64,000 nt of DNA from Archegozetes longisetosus (taxonomy: Eukaryota; Arthropoda; Arachnida; Sarcoptiformes; Trhypochthoniidae), in contig JAEMBT020000004.1 in assembly GCA_018873245.2 (NCBI GenBank), positions 3,892,573 through 3,956,572 on the forward strand, written 5' to 3'. Made by a program: the position numbers and the translations under genes. Positions 1-11,962 of the stretch are shown one piece after another. The notes below the pieces were generated by a model. The model was not told where the DNA came from. It ran no database searches and saw only the letters and a program-made list of their open reading frames with translations. Positions within the stretch are counted from its first letter, which is position 1. The number at the start of each line of letters is the position of its first letter.

Positions 1-141
1 GCCCCAATGAACGAATTGAACCAAAGGTATGAATTAATTAAACAGAGAGAAACGAAACTCAAAAGGGCTGTATATGTGTTAAAACGTTTGCATAGAAGAT
101 ATGCTGTTAAGGAAAGAAATAAATTTTATCAAAATGATTGA
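1..141 (+). CDS. Possible 3' end of an unidentified gene (partial)
   Basis: The first 46 codons of the window are open in frame 1 and end at a TGA at 139-141. The residues are rich in Lys, Arg and Glu, as in an amphipathic helix or coiled coil, and the stretch is less AT-rich than what follows. It may be the last exon of a gene to the left of the window. No family is recognised. It overlaps space where a downstream exon of the minus-strand receptor-like gene might lie, so it could be chance. Confidence 0.25.
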   Translation, partial: APMNELNQRYELIKQRETKLKRAVYVLKRLHRRYAVKERNKFYQND

Positions 142-229
142 GTTGATCGAATCGTCACTTTTGAGAAGGAGATAATTTCAAAAATGGATTGATGTAAAGG
201 TTTTCTCTTATTTAATAAGCATAACTTAC

Positions 230-434
230 GCTGAAATGAGAAAAGACTAACTAAACTCCAAATTTCATCCAAAATTACTTCAAAACTTAGAAAATGTTTG
301 TTGACTTTTTTCTGAGTTATATTGGTTGCAACCAAGATGACAAAAGTTGCCATTAACAGCCAGATTATAATAGGATCGATATATTTTAGATAATCAGTTA
401 CTTGTACGTATGATTCCTTTATAGAGTTAGTCAT
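230..434 (-). CDS. Ionotropic-receptor-like exon (partial, runs off left edge)
   Basis: Read on the minus strand, this stretch has a short polar lead, a hydrophobic segment of about 20 residues (DPIIIWLLMATFVILVATNI), and then a half-hydrophobic FEVILDEIWSLVSLF segment. This order resembles TM1 plus the start of the pore region of arthropod ionotropic receptors, and compares with FFETVWMYLSVILSDYYS in the clearer receptor at 42.2-44.1 kb. A good donor (C|GTAAGTT) ends the exon at 230, so later exons lie left of the window. The 5' ligand-binding exons were not found. The start at 434 is only the first ATG. Family assignment is tentative. Confidence 0.35.
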
Positions 435-1929
435 TATAGTGTACGGGTCATGAAATAAAACTCGAGAAAATTTTATATATCTTGTTCGATCTGAAGTTAT
501 TTGCAGAGGTGTTATCGAAATATCGCACTCCTGTTTAACGTGAAAAAATATTTATAAGCATTTGAAAAAATATTTATAAGCATTTGAAATAGACCCAAAC
601 GTTGATTGTTGTAAAAGTGGGTTGTGTTACCATAGATTATTCATATATTATTGCTTAGAAATTGGTTGTTATGCTTAAAATATAACTCAATCAAAAAAGT
701 TGAACAATCACTATTTTTGAAAATTGAGCTATCAAATAACACAAATTTAAATAATAATGCTCAAACTTTCAAAAGAAGAATAACGTACACCTCTCTGAAG
801 CATTCCTACCAAGCCATTCCACGAGCCGTTCTTTGATAGAGTCCCATATTCATACCCATCTGATGGCTTCACAATCTTATATCTTTACAAAACAAATTTA
901 TAAAAGTATTTTTTGGAGTCATTTTAAAAGAGAAGTCAAATTTGATTACTTGATAATATTTAGTTTTTTAAGAATTATCTGGAAAAGTTCCTTTAAAACA
1001 CCATCAAGTTCAATTGTTTGATTATCATAATTACTATTTAAAAGCGTAAAAGGGTGCCACTGATGGAAGAATAAAAGCTTTAGAACATTTTCCAAATCAA
1101 ATCGTTTGATTAGGTTTATCTGAAAAACAATTCTTATTTAACTCACGCGAACAGCACAGAAACTAATTTCCATTAGAAAAGTGTGAATTTCTTGATAGGA
1201 TTCTGTATTTAAGTGACAACTTCAATACTATAAACCAAATAAGCTGACAATCTAGTAAGAGGTCTATTATATTTTTGTTGCATGTTGTTTCTATTATTTA
1301 TCGATCATTATTCAATTTACTTAAAAAGTCCATCTCATATGAAGGTACGTTTCACTTCAATTATTTGAGTGTACTGTACTGACCTCGCTGCAATGATTAG
1401 AGACTAGGAAAAATCGGTAACAAATTTTGTGCCTTTTTGAGCAGCTATAACATTATTGTTATAAAAAGCACTTGAAATTCAAATGCACTTACATATTTCT
1501 GCTACTAGGTCAAATTTGTAAAGTACCAAAAAATGAAAGCTTATTTAGCGCACCTCTAATTGGAACGTTTGATGCTTCAACACATAGTAAATAAAGATAA
1601 CTATTTATAAAAGGACAAGCAAACTCCCGATTTTTCCTGTCTCTAGTAGTGATAGTCGTCTAATATTAAAAAAGCCTAACTGACAAAATATGCATAACTT
1701 CGCTAAAGTATATTAGGAAATATGCTCTACATTTCCATTTCATTAGTAAACATATCTCAACTTATAGAATAAAATATTCATCAAAAACATGACTGAAAAT
1801 AAGACTAAAATTTTTATTAATCATAGACTATTTAACAAATTTAAAACCAAATACACAGCATTTACTCAACTATTCATTTTAGCAATACATCTAAAAAACT
1901 TCAACTTTTACTCAAATCATTTAAATAAT
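435..1929. other. Intergenic, no gene seen
   Basis: Only short AT-rich open frames without motifs. A direct tandem duplication of about 24 bp lies at 541-590 (unit containing AAAAAATATTTATAAGCATTTG). Confidence 0.5.
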
Positions 1930-4328
1930 TTAAAAAACTTCTTTTCTGAATTGAAATCCAAAACGGCTGCAAATAGTTCTCAAGCTTCGTGCTAGATCTG
2001 CTCGACCGCAGAAGAAGACAGTGATTCTACCATTTTTCTGTTTGTCGAGGCTTTTGAAAAATTTTTGCCAATCTGGCCTTCCTTTTCGCCAAATCAAACC
2101 AGAATTGGAGTCGGACCTGTTCCTATATTCCAAAGGAATATCTCCTTCTTTGAAACTTCCTTGAGTTATGTGCATGTGAATGTCTAGGAATCTGTCCAAT
2201 TCATGTAATTCCTCCTGTTGTTTTCCCAATTCAGACAGTAGGTTGACAAACCACTCAAAACTAGTCTGATCCCTATTAATCCACATAAAATCAACTTTTC
2301 TCAACTTCATCACATTTGGTGGTATTGGATCGGACCAACTGTGAGAGCATTGTGGACACGATCGCTTGGCTTCAATGTATCTCAACATAATGCTCTGCAA
2401 TATACTCGCAAAGGGTGTCACTCCTATTCCAGTGGCTATCAGTACAGCGTGTTGCGTATGAAATATATGCGAAGATGGACTACCATAAGGACCATCGAGT
2501 CTAACTTTCAGTGGCTTATCAAGTATTATTGCATTCTTGTACATGATTAGTTTACCCGACGGAGATCTCAGTTGTGTTAACGATGAGAAGGATGATTTGC
2601 TGATTGGTGATGCAGCCATTTCCACGTCTTTCTTTTGTTTGACATGAAGCGCGTGTCTGCCACATCCGTATTCATTACAATCAACAGGAACTGGTAATAT
2701 CATTACTCTGCCACTTTTATAAATACTCATTTGTTTAACAGGCCGGGCTGAGCTGATCTTTCTTTTATTCTTGTCATCTGGAGTGACTTCGTTGTCATCT
2801 TGATCGTCGACTTTATCGTTGATCGCAAAGCTCAAGTTTCTTTCATAATTCAGATTAGCCTTTATGGTTCCCTCCACGAAGAAATAATTATACACTCTAT
2901 TAGTCCATTCACCCACAGCTCGAATATGAAGCCATACGATTCCTCAAATTAAATTATTATAATTAGTTTATAACTCAAGTTTCATGTTATGGAAATGAAA
3001 GACCTATTAGTAGTGAACTCCTATAACTTTAATACTTGAAAATAAAAAGAAGACTTCAATTATTAATAAGTTTTTACGTCAGCTAAATATTTGGTCCGTC
3101 GAGTATAAGAAATATAATGAGTTGGAACGAAATTTCGCAGAAGTTATAAAATGTGAAGACCACTAAATTACATTATCTAACTCTATAATCTCAGTGTTTC
3201 ACAACCTTTAGCATAAAGGAAAAGCATTGTTCTCGTGGCTTTTCATCGATAATCTAATCAAATATTTTTGTTACATTAATGGCCAACTTAATATCTGTTA
3301 AGCGATGAGAGCCTGAGTGTGACTGAACGCTAAAAAGGCGAACTACCAGTACGAAGTCTGTGTTCACTCACTACTAATCTGATAATGAATAAATTCTATT
3401 GTACTCTACCTCCTTGTTCAGGTGCACTACTGATAGTTAATGGATGCCATTCATATTTGGTGATATTAGGTATTTGTACATAGACATAGTCTCCTGGACG
3501 GAACTCAAAGTTAACGGGTCGCTTGATTATTAGTTGAATGACACGAGATGGTAAAATTACTCCTTGTTCGATATAAGTCAGTCCATGATCACCAAAAAAT
3601 GATTTCCTCAATCTTAACGCCCATTCAATAACGAATATAAATAGAGGTCCGACAAACCAAATCCAAAAACTGGGTGCGTGTATGAACAGACATATGAAGA
3701 ATGGTATATATAAGAGATGTGTGTAATAAAAGACCTGCAATTAAGGCAATTGAGAAAGTGGTATGAATCAATTTTCGATGTTTCTAAGAGTTTTTATATA
3801 AACCTCGAATTTTCCCGATCTTCTCATGAAAGGCTGTGCTGGAATCATCATTAAAGCTAAGAGAACGAGGAGAATCCAACCTGTAAGACACGCGGCGCCA
3901 CCAATCCATCCAATTCCGAGATATGTAGTGAATAAGAAATCAAACCATGAAATAGTTGTCACTTTAGAGAGTATTTTGAAATTGACGACATGCATCAGTG
4001 TATGGAATACACTGTAGACCACTATCGCCCAACCGGTCAACTTATGAAAGTAGACGTGATGGTCAAGTGGCAAATACTCGGAGAATCCAATCGATCGCAA
4101 CTTTGTTATGGACTTTCGGAAGACACAAACTATTATGAAAGAACAGGTGAAGTTAAGGCATTGACCATTAGCTCGAGCCAACATGACTAACGGCCCGAAA
4201 TCTGAATATGTGAACAAACGACTTATAAATAGGATCGCATTTATCAATATGAAAGATAACAGAAATGCTACGCTTTGTACATTATTTCGAATATAATTCC
4301 ATTTTAATTTAATAAAAATTGCTGTCAT
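1930..4328 (-). CDS. NOX5: NADPH oxidase, NOX5-like (catalytic core, three exons)
   Basis: Transmembrane flavocytochrome that moves electrons from cytosolic NADPH via FAD and two haems to O2, making superoxide. The exons join in phase: 4328-3804 (phase 0), 3734-3410 (phase 1), 2942-1930, giving about 620 residues. Both haem His pairs are present: FHK...VFHT spaced 14 apart in exon 1, and THLLY...FIHAP spaced 13 apart in exon 2. FAD contact HPLTISSAPE ends exon 2. NADPH-site pieces GPYGSPSSH, ATGIGVTPF and FFCGRADL, and the aromatic C-terminal end (FQFRKEVF), are in exon 3. An acidic/basic linker (about residues 320-345) interrupts the NADPH half, as in NOX5. NOX5 normally has N-terminal EF-hands. 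None is visible upstream to 7.8 kb, so the true start at 4328 is unsure: the gene is either EF-hand-less or has distant 5' exons. Confidence 0.88.
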
Positions 4329-4667
4329 TTTCGTAATATTATTAAATATATTAATTTAATTAACTCTATCTCAGTTATTTTAATGTAAAACTTTGATCAA
4401 ACGTAAACGTTTATTGGCTTCTCATTTGTTTTTCAAGCAGTCGATCAATGAAGTATTGATTAAAAGAACATTTGCCACTATTTGCTTAAAACAAGTGAAC
4501 CATTAGCTCTAGTACTGAACTCGTTGACCTTAGGCAAAAGTGTAACACATTAAGATCAAACTGAACTGATGGTTATTAAGTGAGAAAAGATTACAGATGA
4601 CAAAAGTTGTTTAGTTTAACATAGCGATTCAATTTTCAATGAGTTCATGTAGTACAAATAAGTTTAA

Positions 4668-5078
4668 GTTTCAACTTGCAAGTGTTAATGCAGCTAAATT
4701 GTGTAATATGTGTATTTGCTAGTTATATATTGCTATTTCCAATGCAAGGTCTACGCGATCACAAATATTACCTACGAATAGTGTTTTAAATCAATTTAAT
4801 GTTTTACACATCAAATTAAAAATAAACATAAATTCAAATAATTGAAATTAAACTGATTCAATTGAGAAACAACACTTAAAAACACCTTAAATTAACTTTA
4901 GTCACTAAAGGAGTCATATTCTAAGTTAAATGATGACATAGACCTCACGTAAACCTGACATGTAAACCTTGCATTAGAAATAGCAATGCGACTATTGCAA
5001 ATAGCTTTGGGAGCAGTACTACTAAACAATTGCCCACTGCAAATAGCAACATTAACTTGCAAATGCAATTGAAATCTA
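4668..5078. repeat. Inverted-repeat element (MITE-like)
   Basis: Arms at about 4668-4765 and 4965-5078 are imperfect reverse complements. Both carry a CAACTTGCA-type start and the inner block TGCTATTTCYAATGCAAGGT. No coding capacity. Ends and target duplication not resolved. Confidence 0.5.
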
Positions 5079-5365
5079 GTTGCTAATTATAAATAACTTA
5101 AAATATTGCTTAAATATTTAGTTTTTAAATTTTTGTGTGTCAAATATTTTTAAATGTTTGTATTGAAACACAAATTTAATTTAACAATTATCATTTTGAT
5201 GGTATTTCAACGGATATCATTGAGGCGTCTATGAAATTTCTGATACTATTGATCAAATTGATGAATTTGATGCAAATAAATATAGCTATAGTTAACGAAG
5301 CATTCAACTTTTATTCGAAAATCAATTTATTGTTTTCAAATCAATTAATAAAAGAAGATCGAATT

Positions 5366-5956
5366 TAAATAAACAACTTAAAATCAAGCATCAAATTTAG
5401 TCTTTTACTTCTTATTAGTCCATTCTTTGCCAGCTTTAAACAGATCAATTTGTTTTGACTCATAAAGAGATTAGAGAAATAATTGCTGTAACGAGTGAAA
5501 CAATTGCCGAAACTGTAGCCAACAAATGAATGCCAGGTTGGATTCCATTTGTTGTCAAACTTTCAGCTTTATTCATTAAGACAACTTAAGCAATAAGTTT
5601 TTCAAGTTATAACTTAAGTGACAATTTTCATATCGATAAATTGACTCAGCTCAAGTAATAACTTTAGGGTTAGTAAGTATCAATCTTTATTTTATGAATA
5701 ATCCATAAGTAGTTACTTGAAGTTACGCTTCAAGTGATTAAAGTTAGACCTCAGTCAAGTCACTTTCGCTAAAACTTAAGTGTTCTTCATGAATGAGACT
5801 GTTTTTCTTCATATAACTCGCAACGTGTTTCTTCAGATCATATTTTTCTATTGCTTCGAAAACAGTTTTAGTGGCAAACTTTCATATCTACACTCGTATC
5901 TACAGTATGAGCCACAACTCTATTTTCCTGACCATCAACTTTACTATTATTGGCCA
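5366..5956 (-). pseudogene. LC8 dynein light chain (DYNLL)-like relic, copy 1
   Basis: LC8 is a dimeric hub subunit of dynein of about 89 residues. On the minus strand, a start at 5956 leads through ENRVVAHTVDT, then after a one-base frame change near 5875 through FEAIEKYDLKKHVASYMKK (matching the LC8 helix region). Next comes a gap of about 200 bp bounded by a good acceptor, then FDNKWNPTWHSFVGYSFG, which matches the LC8 strand FDKKYNPTWHC and following residues. The gap may be a true intron at a conserved LC8 position. The frame break and loss of the conserved HETRHFIYFYLGQ-type strand argue for a decayed gene. A reading frame extends upstream to 6095 without LC8 similarity. Confidence 0.6.
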
Positions 5957-6549
5957 TTTTAATCAACCATTGCTTTCCTATAATTTTGATGTTATTAATT
6001 GGATGACAGCTTGAAATAACTTTTAATTTGAAGATGGAAGATAAGAATACCATATAAACCAGAGCTACTGTATATTTGAACATGATTTGCAACAATATAG
6101 ATTAAGCTCGTTTATTCAATTCATTTGAATTTTGTTCAGTTTGTCGGAATTCATTCTTTACTAAAGTTATCGCCTTGTTATCTACTATAGTAATTTATAA
6201 ATTTCACCCATTATTTCGACAGACATTTTTTTAAGAATTTAAAATTCGCTAAAATTGATTATAGGCTACGATTTTTCAGTTGAATCGATTAGACATTAAA
6301 AGAAATGTGGTTAAAGGTGGTAACAGTTTAATTACAGTTTAGGGCGTGTAGTACGCCATCACTTCAACAGAATATATTTATGAGTATTGTTCGAAGTGTT
6401 AGCCTGAAGTTGATGTTAGAATTGGCTAACCTCGCCTATTTTTAAGAAGATTCACGTTTTTAATAACGTAATGAAAAAATTGCATTTTCTGAAACAATCA
6501 ATTTTATTTATTATTTTGTTCTAAAAATACTTTTAGCTTTTGGATCAGG

Positions 6550-6837
6550 TAAATGTTAGGTATAGGTCTAAAGAGTCAGAGCATGTACTCACTAGTATAT
6601 AATTGTTAGTGTTTCGATACTATATTCTCCTACATCTAGTACTGCTACGTGCACAAAACTCTTAACCTAACCTAACTATCTTGACTCAACAGCAATGTCA
6701 CTTTATTAGGTTAGGTTAGATTATGGATTTGGTGCACGTAGCAGTGCTAGGCGTCAGAGAATATACTATTGAGACGCGTAACAATCATACACCTGTGAAC
6801 ACGTGCTCTAACTCTTTAGACCTATACCTAACATTTA
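6550..6837. repeat. Hairpin MITE, family A copy 1
   Basis: Nearly the whole 288 bp is an inverted repeat. It starts TAAATGTTAGGTATAGGTCT and its right end is the reverse complement, with arms of about 140 bp that contain CACTGCTACGTGCA and a TTAGGTTAGGTTA-like tract. No open frame. A shorter relative lies at about 63006-63185. Confidence 0.75.
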
Positions 6838-7830
6838 TCTTTAGGCGGTACACGGAGTGATATTGTTGCGCCTCATGTTGACATTTATTAATACCTGGCC
6901 AAACTACTACTGCATATATAAGAAATAAGTTAAGTTAGAGTGGCGTAGCCACTCAAAAATGCATTCCTGCAATGATATTCGCCCACGTATCGTCCGAAAA
7001 CAATAGTCTTGAGAGAGTTATCAAGATTCGAAGTGACATTTATAACTCTTTAGTATTCAAATTACTTATTAATAAATTTATCAGTTAGATGATAATAAAA
7101 TTAGAACAAACAAAGATTTTCCGGCATCTAAATACCAATAAGTTAGTTCTATACAGAATTTTCTCTTAATCTCTACTCGAAATAGATGAAAGTTTTCACT
7201 TGAAAAAAAGCTTATCGAAAATAGAAATGAGTTTGACGAGAAATTTTATTTGTTTCTACTATTTAGAGTGATTCTAAATTCATTTTTAGGACAACTAATT
7301 TGTGTCTCAATAATGTAAACTGATTTGTGAATTTAGTTTTACTAACGATGTGCTAGTTTTGCGGTTTTATTTTAAGTAAACATTAACTATAAAAACAGGT
7401 CTATAATAGAAAATCCAAAGTAAAAGTTTGATGTTTGCATTGGCTCAAACTTTCCACTAAAGACATATTTAACATTTGTCTTGATTTCAAGTGAATCTAA
7501 TCTTATTAATAAAAGATTTGACAGTAAATTTCTAAAAGATTCCCAATAGAGTTGTTTCCGTGCGAGTTGCTGACCGGGTCACCCATTTGCAGCTAAGATA
7601 AAGCTTCAAATCAGGAAATCACAAGTGAAATTGTTGGAGAGACAGTGGTATAAAAAGTGAACTTGAACTTACTTCTAGCCATAAGTAACCACATCCACCT
7701 AAAGGTAGTCTCGCTATTCAAGACTAACTTGTAAAAACTTTTAAACTCACTATAAATAAGTTTCAGTTTGAATTAAGTTTGTTTTTGGAAACTTCACTTC
7801 CGTGAAATTGGTTTTCAAGCTAATTGAACC
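6838..7830. other. Intergenic and 5' region of the secreted Cys-rich gene
   Basis: No gene is seen. The last few hundred bases presumably carry the promoter and 5' UTR of the gene starting at 7831, but no clear core-promoter motif was recognised. Confidence 0.4.
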
Positions 7831-8757
7831 ATGATTTTCAACCAAAGTCTTTTACTGGCGTTCATTCTGGCTATAATAAAAATAAACAATTCATCGCCCA
7901 TACAAACAAATTGTACTTCAGTAGAGTCTAGTGGTGGAAGTGATGGTGTTGATTGTGCCCAAAGCTCGGAATCGAATGATCCCTTCGAACCGACAATAAT
8001 TGAACAACACTTTATTGATTTGTTTACACGTAAAAAGCGTGACACAAGTGGAGGATCAGTTGGAACGCCTGTTAACGATTTATTTATCCAGAATTTGGCT
8101 GTCATGTATCAGGCAAATATGAGTGACTGCATGGCTCGTGTCAACTGCGAAGAAAAGTGCGATTTAGCGACTCGTGGTACATTCCAAGCAAGTCCCGAAG
8201 AAGAAGCCTTAGAAGCAGAAGAAGATTTGCCTCATTTCGTTCAGAGTTTTCATGAGTCTGGAAGAAAAGGACTCGAGTTAGCTCAAAGTGGAGAGTGTAC
8301 CAATTGTCAGGTTCTATATCCTGAATGCGATCAAATGCAATACGACTACACTGTCAGAACAAATGCTCTGTACAAGGATCTGATCAGCAGAAATGTTAGT
8401 TTGTTCGAAAGAAATGAATCAGAGGAACAGAAAATTCCAGTAGAGATTGAATATTTACACCATTCGATGAGATTCCTAGATTTGGCAAATCTAACTAAAT
8501 GTTACGCTAGAGTTAGTTGTGAAACGACTTGTCGTCATGTCAAAGCTGCTCCTAATAGTGAGGCACCACCTGAAACTTCGCCATTCCTTCAAGATGATCC
8601 TGCAAAGCCTGAGAGCGTAGATATCATCCATAACGGAGCTATTCTTGGATTCAATTTAGCCCAAAATGGATTATGCGATGAATGTGCCGATCATTATACT
8701 GATTGTACGCCTGATAGGTATAGTATCGCCCACTCCAGTTCTATCATCTTTGGATAG
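7831..8757 (+). CDS. Secreted protein with two copies of a Cys-rich module
   Basis: Single-exon reading frame of 308 residues. It starts with a signal peptide (charged-poor MIFNQSLLLAFILAIIKIN followed by SSP), then a Ser/Gly/Asp-rich spacer and a dibasic KKR at about residues 68-70 that could be a processing site. Two related modules follow. Module 1 (about 84-170) has MSDCMARVNCEEKCDL ... GLELAQSGECTNC ... YPECDQ. Module 2 (about 212-299) has LTKCYARVSCETTCRH ... GFNLAQNGLCDEC ... YTDCTPDRY. The Cys order (C-x5-C-x3-C, then C-x2-C-x6-C) is the same in both, so the gene arose by internal duplication. N-glycosylation sequons occur (NMS, NVS, NES, NLT). A poly(A) signal AATAAA is at about 9021. 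Family not recognised; function unknown. Confidence 0.8.
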   Translation: MIFNQSLLLAFILAIIKINNSSPIQTNCTSVESSGGSDGVDCAQSSESNDPFEPTIIEQHFIDLFTRKKRDTSGGSVGTPVNDLFIQNLAVMYQANMSDCMARVNCEEKCDLATRGTFQASPEEEALEAEEDLPHFVQSFHESGRKGLELAQSGECTNCQVLYPECDQMQYDYTVRTNALYKDLISRNVSLFERNESEEQKIPVEIEYLHHSMRFLDLANLTKCYARVSCETTCRHVKAAPNSEAPPETSPFLQDDPAKPESVDIIHNGAILGFNLAQNGLCDECADHYTDCTPDRYSIAHSSSIIFG

Positions 8758-10146
8758 GCTAGTATCAGATAATTTCAGAATGAGATTCTTGTAGTCTTAA
8801 TAGTTTAATAGTCTTACTGTTTAATTGTGTTGTTTATTAGAACCTTCGACATGTATATAAACCATTGAAATTTAGAATTATTTTAATCAGCATAATTATT
8901 CTTAGTGCCACTTCAATGTGATTCTAGTGATAAATTTGCTTTATTTTCATTTAAATGTCCAATAACTTTAATATATGCGCCAATTCAAAAATATATACTT
9001 GTTTGGACTTTGGACAAAACAATAAAAGTTATTTGTCTGTAATTTTGCTTAATTATTGCAAGCTTTTTTATTTATCCTTAACTAGAGACTAAGTAAATAT
9101 AAATGGTTTAAGTGAGTACCAAACAGTAAAATTTGAGGTGTGATTACATTCATTTGTCCTGTTTAGTCTAGAAAGTCATTTAGTTTCGACAGTCTCATTC
9201 AATTCTTAAGAGGAAGACAAACAAAGAGGTTGTCATTTAATGCAAATACACAGTACTTATAGTGTTTGTTATGCTAAAAATATTGAACATTGCCAACAAT
9301 GAACCTTTAAATATGAATTTATTTGTACGTACAAATTTAAAGAGTGTGCATTGACTTCCTACTAAATAATACGCTAGAAAAATAATATCGACAATAATAA
9401 TAATAATAATGTAGTGAGCGTTCCAAGTCTGCCAAATAATCATAATTTTATGGTAAAACTTCTAATAACCTAAGTTTTTAGACATTGAATAAAAGTTCAG
9501 ATCAATTTAGAAGAAACTCTAACACTGCAATGAATAAAATATTAACGTATGATTACTCTCAAACCCTTTTACAGCGAATGCGCTTTTAAGCTGCATTGGC
9601 TCAACCGACTCATTCACTATAAACGAGTTAGGACGTATATAAATCTAAATTTTCTTTGTTTTAAAGGACAAAATACGATATGAGATCAATTAAGAGTCGT
9701 TACCCTTAAAAATATAGCATAACTTTGAACTACTAAAATGTTGGGTATAAATGGCAGTAATGATTACAAAAAACGAGTAACTCATTTATTTAAGCCACAC
9801 ATTGGTCTATGCTAATTGCCACATTGTCAATATTTTTTCTATTTCTAAACTAGTTTACGCTCAATATCCAAACTGCAAGCGTGTCGTTACGTGTCTAATC
9901 TTTTAGGTGCAAAACTGACTTCTAATTTAACTGACTTTCAGATCTCAGGTCAAACCTTTCTTTGGATCAATACTTTATATTTATTTTCCCCAATTTTATA
10001 TGCATTCGATTCCTTATAAGTACAAATCCTAGAGAAAAGGTTTGCAATTGAACTAAACAGCAAGTGTTGATAAGGCTTACAATCTTCTGAAAGACTTATA
10101 AAAACTAGAATTTGCATTAAACTTATAGTTGACCGATAATTCATTT
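8758..10146. other. 3' UTR and intergenic
   Basis: Includes the AATAAA of the preceding gene (about 9021) and an (ATA)n tract near 9393-9412. No gene seen. Confidence 0.5.
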
Positions 10147-10385
10147 GAATAGTCTATAATGAAGTTTGTTTTGCAATTGAAAGCATGTTTTATTAATTAA
10201 TTGGAATGAGTTAATCCAATAATTTAATGTTGAATTCATTGTTTAAGTTAAACAGTAGTAAGCAATCGATTGAAAGGTTTGATAATGAATAAATTGAAAA
10301 TTAAATTATTAAATTAACTCATTCTAATTAATTAATGTTAATATGCTTCTAATAGCAAAACAAGTCACTTCATTATAGATTATTC
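10147..10385. repeat. MITE with inverted-repeat arms
   Basis: Left end GAATAGTCTATAATGAAG is mirrored by CTTCATTATAGATTATTC at the right. The arms continue inward through TTGTTTTGC and TTAATTAATTRGAATGAGTTAAT. About 240 bp, noncoding. Confidence 0.65.
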
Positions 10386-11440
10386 AAGTCAGTTATTAAT
10401 CAATAACGAGTTCAATGAGAATTCTAGTTTTGATCAAGACTCTTTTCAAAGATTATGAATCTTATCGAACTCACTATTAAGTTGGATTATAAGTCTTTTC
10501 TGTCGGATCTGTACTCAAAGAATGTAAGAATTTATTTTGGGACAATATTATCAAATAAATTGGACTGATTTCGAAATGCTCGTAAGCTTCTTTATTGAAA
10601 ATATATTTATGAATTTTGTTCATTTTATATTAGTTTACAAGTATTAGCATGACTGTTCCTCAACCTAATGAGGTATAAAGCTTTTCCCAAACGATTAAGC
10701 TGTCTTAACCCAAATAGCTTTCTTGCCTCAAGAATAAATAGTAAAGAAGGACAATTAAGATGTTTGCCGCCCACGATAACATACATTTTGTAAAAACAAA
10801 ACAAAATTAAATTAGTATTAGGTGAATTATATGCGTATGTCTGTACTGTTGAATAACTTTACTAAATACAATAGTCTAATCGATAAGTCATTATGTTATT
10901 CAAGATGTAAATGCATTGCGAGATTCTACAGAAAAGCATTTTTATGAATTACTATTGAATATTTTTGCGACTTTCGCAATTCCATCAAAAGCTATACTAG
11001 ATTTTGAACTTAACTCTGAATAATTGTTTGAGTTCATGTTTACATTAACCTTCAACGAGTTGAGATTAAATTATAGGAAAGTCGAAAACCTTGCGAAGCC
11101 CAAGGTTGTTCTGAGTTCAAGTTAATAATAATTGAGAATTCCGTCGATTTGTACAGCTACGAACACTACCACAGAATAATAGAAAAGCAAAGCATAGCTT
11201 CTGTGTATTCCAATAAGAAAGTGCATAAATATTCTACATTCATTGTTTATGTATTTTTACTACAATATCGGAAAATAAGAGTGACTACAAGTCACAACTA
11301 AAAACGTTTCCAAGGCAGCATCGGTTCAAAGACTTACCACAAGATTCATTGAAAAAGCCAACTATAATAAGCCTTACATTTCCTCAACTATTGCTCATTT
11401 CATTCTCATTTGTTACGAACAAGTTGTCCGACTCATAGAC
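10386..11440. other. Intergenic, no gene seen
   Basis: AT-rich sequence with many stops in all frames. The last part is upstream sequence of the four-TM gene at 11441. Confidence 0.4.
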
Positions 11441-11962
11441 TTGAAGCAATCTATGAAAATGCCAGAGCTTCGGCCAATTATCTCGTTGATATCGAGAATA
11501 TCATTTGTGGTTATCATAGCTGTATTGATGATACTCTGGATTGTTTTGGGAGTACAGACAGTGAACGAGATCCAGCAATTGGATACACAAGCGAAACGAC
11601 TTAACCAACAGGATAGAAACAAGTACTACGATCAGAGACCGTTCGACCGGGTCAGAGGTATGACTATATTCAACACCATATTAGAAGAAGTGATCGCTCT
11701 TCTGGCCATACTCGGAGTGCTATTCACTCAGCAATACCTTTTGAACACATCAATCATGCTATTGGCTATAATATGGTTTGTCGCACATTATCGTATCTCA
11801 GATTTATTCTGGTATGGAAGCCCTGTTATGATTGCCTCTCATGTCATGCATTTCATCGTTATTGTGATTGGGTTGGTCTTTGCTTACTTTGTCAAAGATT
11901 GTAATCGTAATGGAAAAGGTTCAAAGATTTGTGGTAGCGATACAACTAATATTTCTGCTTAA
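11441..11962 (+). CDS. Four-transmembrane protein, unknown function
   Basis: Reading frame of 173 residues with four hydrophobic segments: about 13-39 (ISFVVIIAVLMILWIVLGV core), 76-96 (NTILEEVIALLAILGVLF), 101-117 and 128-149. A polar loop of about 35 residues rich in Gln, Arg and Asp lies between TM1 and TM2. The C-tail is short, with two Cys. A second Met at residue 6 could also be the start. Codon use and GC are higher than in the flanks, which supports coding. It lacks the tetraspanin CCG motif and no family is recognised. Single exon as seen. Confidence 0.65.
   Translation: MKQSMKMPELRPIISLISRISFVVIIAVLMILWIVLGVQTVNEIQQLDTQAKRLNQQDRNKYYDQRPFDRVRGMTIFNTILEEVIALLAILGVLFTQQYLLNTSIMLLAIIWFVAHYRISDLFWYGSPVMIASHVMHFIVIVIGLVFAYFVKDCNRNGKGSKICGSDTTNISA

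Noticed and set aside
2341..2550. Plus-strand frame across the NOX exon
   Set aside because: Antisense shadow of the well-supported NOX5-like coding exon. The same applies to 3826-4017 and 3990-4190.
7815..8105. 96-codon minus-strand frame opposite the secreted Cys-rich gene
   Set aside because: Shadow frame; the plus strand has a signal peptide, repeated modules and a poly(A) signal.
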